Part shown: positions 5,176 through 6,892 of the stretch, one piece after another | How the letters are laid out: each line of letters opens with the position of its first letter | Numbering within the stretch: the first letter of the stretch is position 1 | The notes under the pieces: model-generated | What the model saw: only the letters and a program-made list of their open reading frames with translations | Databases searched by the model: none | What the model was told of the DNA's origin: nothing | DNA from: Candidatus Dormiibacterota bacterium | Lineage (GTDB): Bacteria; Chloroflexota; Dormibacteria; Aeolococcales; Aeolococcaceae | Assembly: GCA_003136295.1 (NCBI GenBank) | Contig: PLDZ01000257.1 | Coordinates: forward strand, 1 to 6,892 | DNA: 6,892 nt | Direction of reading: 5' to 3' | Program-made: the position numbers and the translations under genes

Positions 5176-6257
5176 TCGGTGCCGCAGCGCCTGCCGCCTC
5201 CGGCGGGTTCAATCCGCTCTCGATCTTCACCATCCTGCAGTACCCGTTCGCGTGGGTGCTCCAGCAGCTGGTCAACGTCTTCACGCAGGTCCCACCGCTG
5301 AAGGCGATCGGGGCCTTCGGACTAGCGGTCATCGTCCTGACCATCGGGATTCGAGCGGTTCTCTTCCCGGTCTTCGGCTGGCAGCTACGAACGTCTCGGA
5401 GAATCCAGGCGGAGCAGCGGCTGGTCGCACCCCAGCTTCAGGAACTGCGCAAGAAGTACAAGAAAGAGCCGCAGCGGCTGAGCCAGGAGATGAACGCGCT
5501 CTACAAGGAGCACGGCATCAGCCCCTTCTCGAGCCTGACCGGCTGCATCCCGGCACTCGTGCAGATGCCGGTGCTGATAGGCCTCTACCAGTCGATCAAG
5601 TCGGTCACGGGAACCCTCTCGTCGACCGACAGGGGATTCCTGTGGATCGATGACCTGACCAAGTCGGCGCAGGCATCGTGCTGCACGGGGAGCACCGGCC
5701 TCGCCGGCGTGCTGACCCACCCGGCGTTGCTCATCCTGCCCCTCATCGCCGGCCTTTTCACCTTCGCGCAGTCGCGAATGATGATGCCCCCCTCGCGTCC
5801 GGACATGTCCGACCAGGAACGCTCCATGCAGGGCGTCACCAAGCAGATGTCGTTCATCTTCCCGGTGATGATCTTCGTGTTCAGCTTCCTGTTTCCGCAG
5901 GGGCTGGCCATCTACTGGGCAACGGGAACGATGTTCATGGTCGCGCAGCAGTACCACCTGCTCGGCTGGAACGGTCTGGTGGTTCCCTCCTGGTTCCCGG
6001 GTGCCAACCGCGTTACCGCGCTGACGATTCCGCGAACCCCGGTCAACACCAAGACCGGTGCGGGCTCCGCGAAGGCGGGAGCCGCGGTCGTACCGTCCAA
6101 GAACGGCACTCGCAATGGCACCCGTCCCGGCGCCAACGGCACCAAGCCCAAATCAGGGGCCGCCACCGACGAGGAGCCACCGGTCCGATCCCAGAGCGCG
6201 ACCGCGCGCTCGCTGGCGCGACCCAACAGACCGAACAGACGGAGGCGGCGCCGCTGA
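5172..6257 (+). CDS. yidC: Membrane protein insertase YidC (Oxa1 family)
   Basis: The 361-residue product is the short form of YidC, which inserts and folds inner-membrane proteins alone or with SecYEG. It lacks the large periplasmic domain of Gram-negative YidC, and I see no lipobox signal. An entry helix (about 20-38) precedes the first transmembrane segment (47-68), which carries the conserved Arg R61. A basic coiled hairpin follows (about 75-113), with further membrane segments near 125-142, 183-201, 226-241 and 243-262. Marks include CIPALVQMPVLIGLYQS and FPQGLAIYWATGTMFMVAQQ; the usual Asn of the W-x3-N motif is Thr. The cytoplasmic tail (about 280-361) is Pro/Gly/Asn-rich with an NGTR repeat and ends in six consecutive arginines, which fits ribosome binding. 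GTG at 5172 has GGGGAG (5160-5165) 6 bases upstream and overlaps yidD. Confidence 0.95.
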   Translation: MIGAAAPAASGGFNPLSIFTILQYPFAWVLQQLVNVFTQVPPLKAIGAFGLAVIVLTIGIRAVLFPVFGWQLRTSRRIQAEQRLVAPQLQELRKKYKKEPQRLSQEMNALYKEHGISPFSSLTGCIPALVQMPVLIGLYQSIKSVTGTLSSTDRGFLWIDDLTKSAQASCCTGSTGLAGVLTHPALLILPLIAGLFTFAQSRMMMPPSRPDMSDQERSMQGVTKQMSFIFPVMIFVFSFLFPQGLAIYWATGTMFMVAQQYHLLGWNGLVVPSWFPGANRVTALTIPRTPVNTKTGAGSAKAGAAVVPSKNGTRNGTRPGANGTKPKSGAATDEEPPVRSQSATARSLARPNRPNRRRRRR

Positions 6258-6279
6258 GCGCGGCGTCGAGGGAGAAGTG

Positions 6280-6892
6280 GTGAGCGAGAGCAGGGTGACG
6301 TCGGTCGAAGCAGAGACCGAGGATGGCGTCGAGGCTCGCGGGGCGACCATCGAGGAGGCTGTCAGCAATGCGCTCAGCCAGCTCGGGGCGAACCGTGAGC
6401 AGGTCGAGGTGCAGGTGCTGTCGCCGGACAGCAGGGCGCTCCCAGGCGAGCGGCTGTCGACTGGGGAGCGTCGCGTGCGCGTGTACCGGATCGACGAGCA
6501 CGCGGCGAATGCACGGGCGCTCCTCGAGGAGCTGCTGACGCGAATGGAGGTGCCCTGCCGGGTGAGCGTCCGTCGCGGTACGGGAACTGTCGGCTCGTCA
6601 TCGGGAGGGCCGGTGATCCTCGACATCGCGGGCGACGACCTTGGTCTGCTCATCGGATGGCGGGGCGAGACCCTGCGCTCACTGCAGACGGCGCTGAACC
6701 TGATGCTCGGCGAGGAGGGTGTCGAGACCCGCCGGGTGATCCTCGATGTGGAGCGCTATCGGGCCCGCCGTGAGGATCAGGTCCGCGAGCTCGCCGAGCG
6801 CCTCGCGCTCCGTGTCAAGCGGACCGGCGAGCCCTACACGCTCGACCCGATGCATGCCTATGAGCGGCGGGTGATTCACATGACCCTCGCCG
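6280..6892 (+). CDS. jag: Jag/KhpB-type KH-R3H RNA-binding protein (3' partial)
   Basis: The 204 visible residues match Jag (KhpB, EloR, SpoIIIJ-associated protein), an RNA-binding regulator linked in Firmicutes to cell elongation and division; that role here is inferred. An acidic N-terminus leads to a Jag_N-like segment EARGATIEEAVSNALSQLG (18-36). A KH domain has VILDIAGDD, then the GxxG loop GWRG (126-129) and ETLRSLQTALNLML. An R3H domain follows, with PMHAYERRVIH holding the R-x3-H pair R196/H200. Two in-frame GTG codons stand in tandem at 6277 and 6280; the second is chosen because GGGAG (6270-6274) then has 5-base spacing. It lies 22 bases after yidC, the usual partner. The frame runs off the window with no stop. 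Confidence 0.93.
   Translation, partial: MSESRVTSVEAETEDGVEARGATIEEAVSNALSQLGANREQVEVQVLSPDSRALPGERLSTGERRVRVYRIDEHAANARALLEELLTRMEVPCRVSVRRGTGTVGSSSGGPVILDIAGDDLGLLIGWRGETLRSLQTALNLMLGEEGVETRRVILDVERYRARREDQVRELAERLALRVKRTGEPYTLDPMHAYERRVIHMTLA

Overview
The window is the replication-origin neighbourhood of a high-GC bacterial chromosome. It carries the classic conserved set: recF (5' end cut off by the window edge), a DciA/DUF721 gene, dnaN, dnaA, rpmH, rnpA, yidD, yidC and a Jag/KhpB-type RNA-binding gene (3' end cut off). The short YidC, with no large periplasmic domain, and the recF-DUF721 pairing suggest a high-GC lineage such as Actinomycetota, Chloroflexota or a related environmental phylum. 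This is inference from gene content and style; I cannot place it more closely.

Layout. Positions 3-1240 (+) hold recF and dciA, overlapping by 4 bases. Positions 1245-2360 (-) hold dnaN, which meets dciA tail to tail with only 4 bases between the stop codons. Positions 2361-2603 are a non-coding stretch with an AT-richer, palindrome-rich left half and a run of DnaA-box-like 9-mers in the right half; this is the best origin candidate. Positions 2604-3956 (-) hold dnaA. Upstream of dnaA is a second compact cluster of three DnaA boxes (4079-4109), then about 210 unremarkable bases, then an extended -10 promoter and a structured leader for rpmH. Positions 4404-6892 (+) hold rpmH-rnpA-yidD-yidC-jag, which look like one operon; the first four genes are joined by 4-base ATGA/GTGA overlaps.

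How the genes work together. DnaA binds the boxes on both sides of its own gene to open the origin, DciA supports loading of the replicative helicase, the DnaN clamp tethers polymerase, and RecF acts in gap repair and clamp-linked recombination. The divergent operon makes ribosomal protein L34, the protein subunit of RNase P, the YidD and YidC membrane-insertion factors and the Jag RNA-binding protein. This is the usual rpmH/dnaA divergent arrangement around an origin.

The points most worth a second look are: rpmH has no ATG/GTG/TTG at its expected start and appears to begin at ATC, behind a Shine-Dalgarno held in a small hairpin; a two-box DnaA module is repeated on both sides of dnaA; recF-dciA is inverted relative to the usual dnaA-dnaN-recF order; and the dnaA start is ambiguous. 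I see no CRISPR array, insertion sequence, phage gene or tRNA. Apart from these details this is a conserved housekeeping region, and I did not find a wholly new system.
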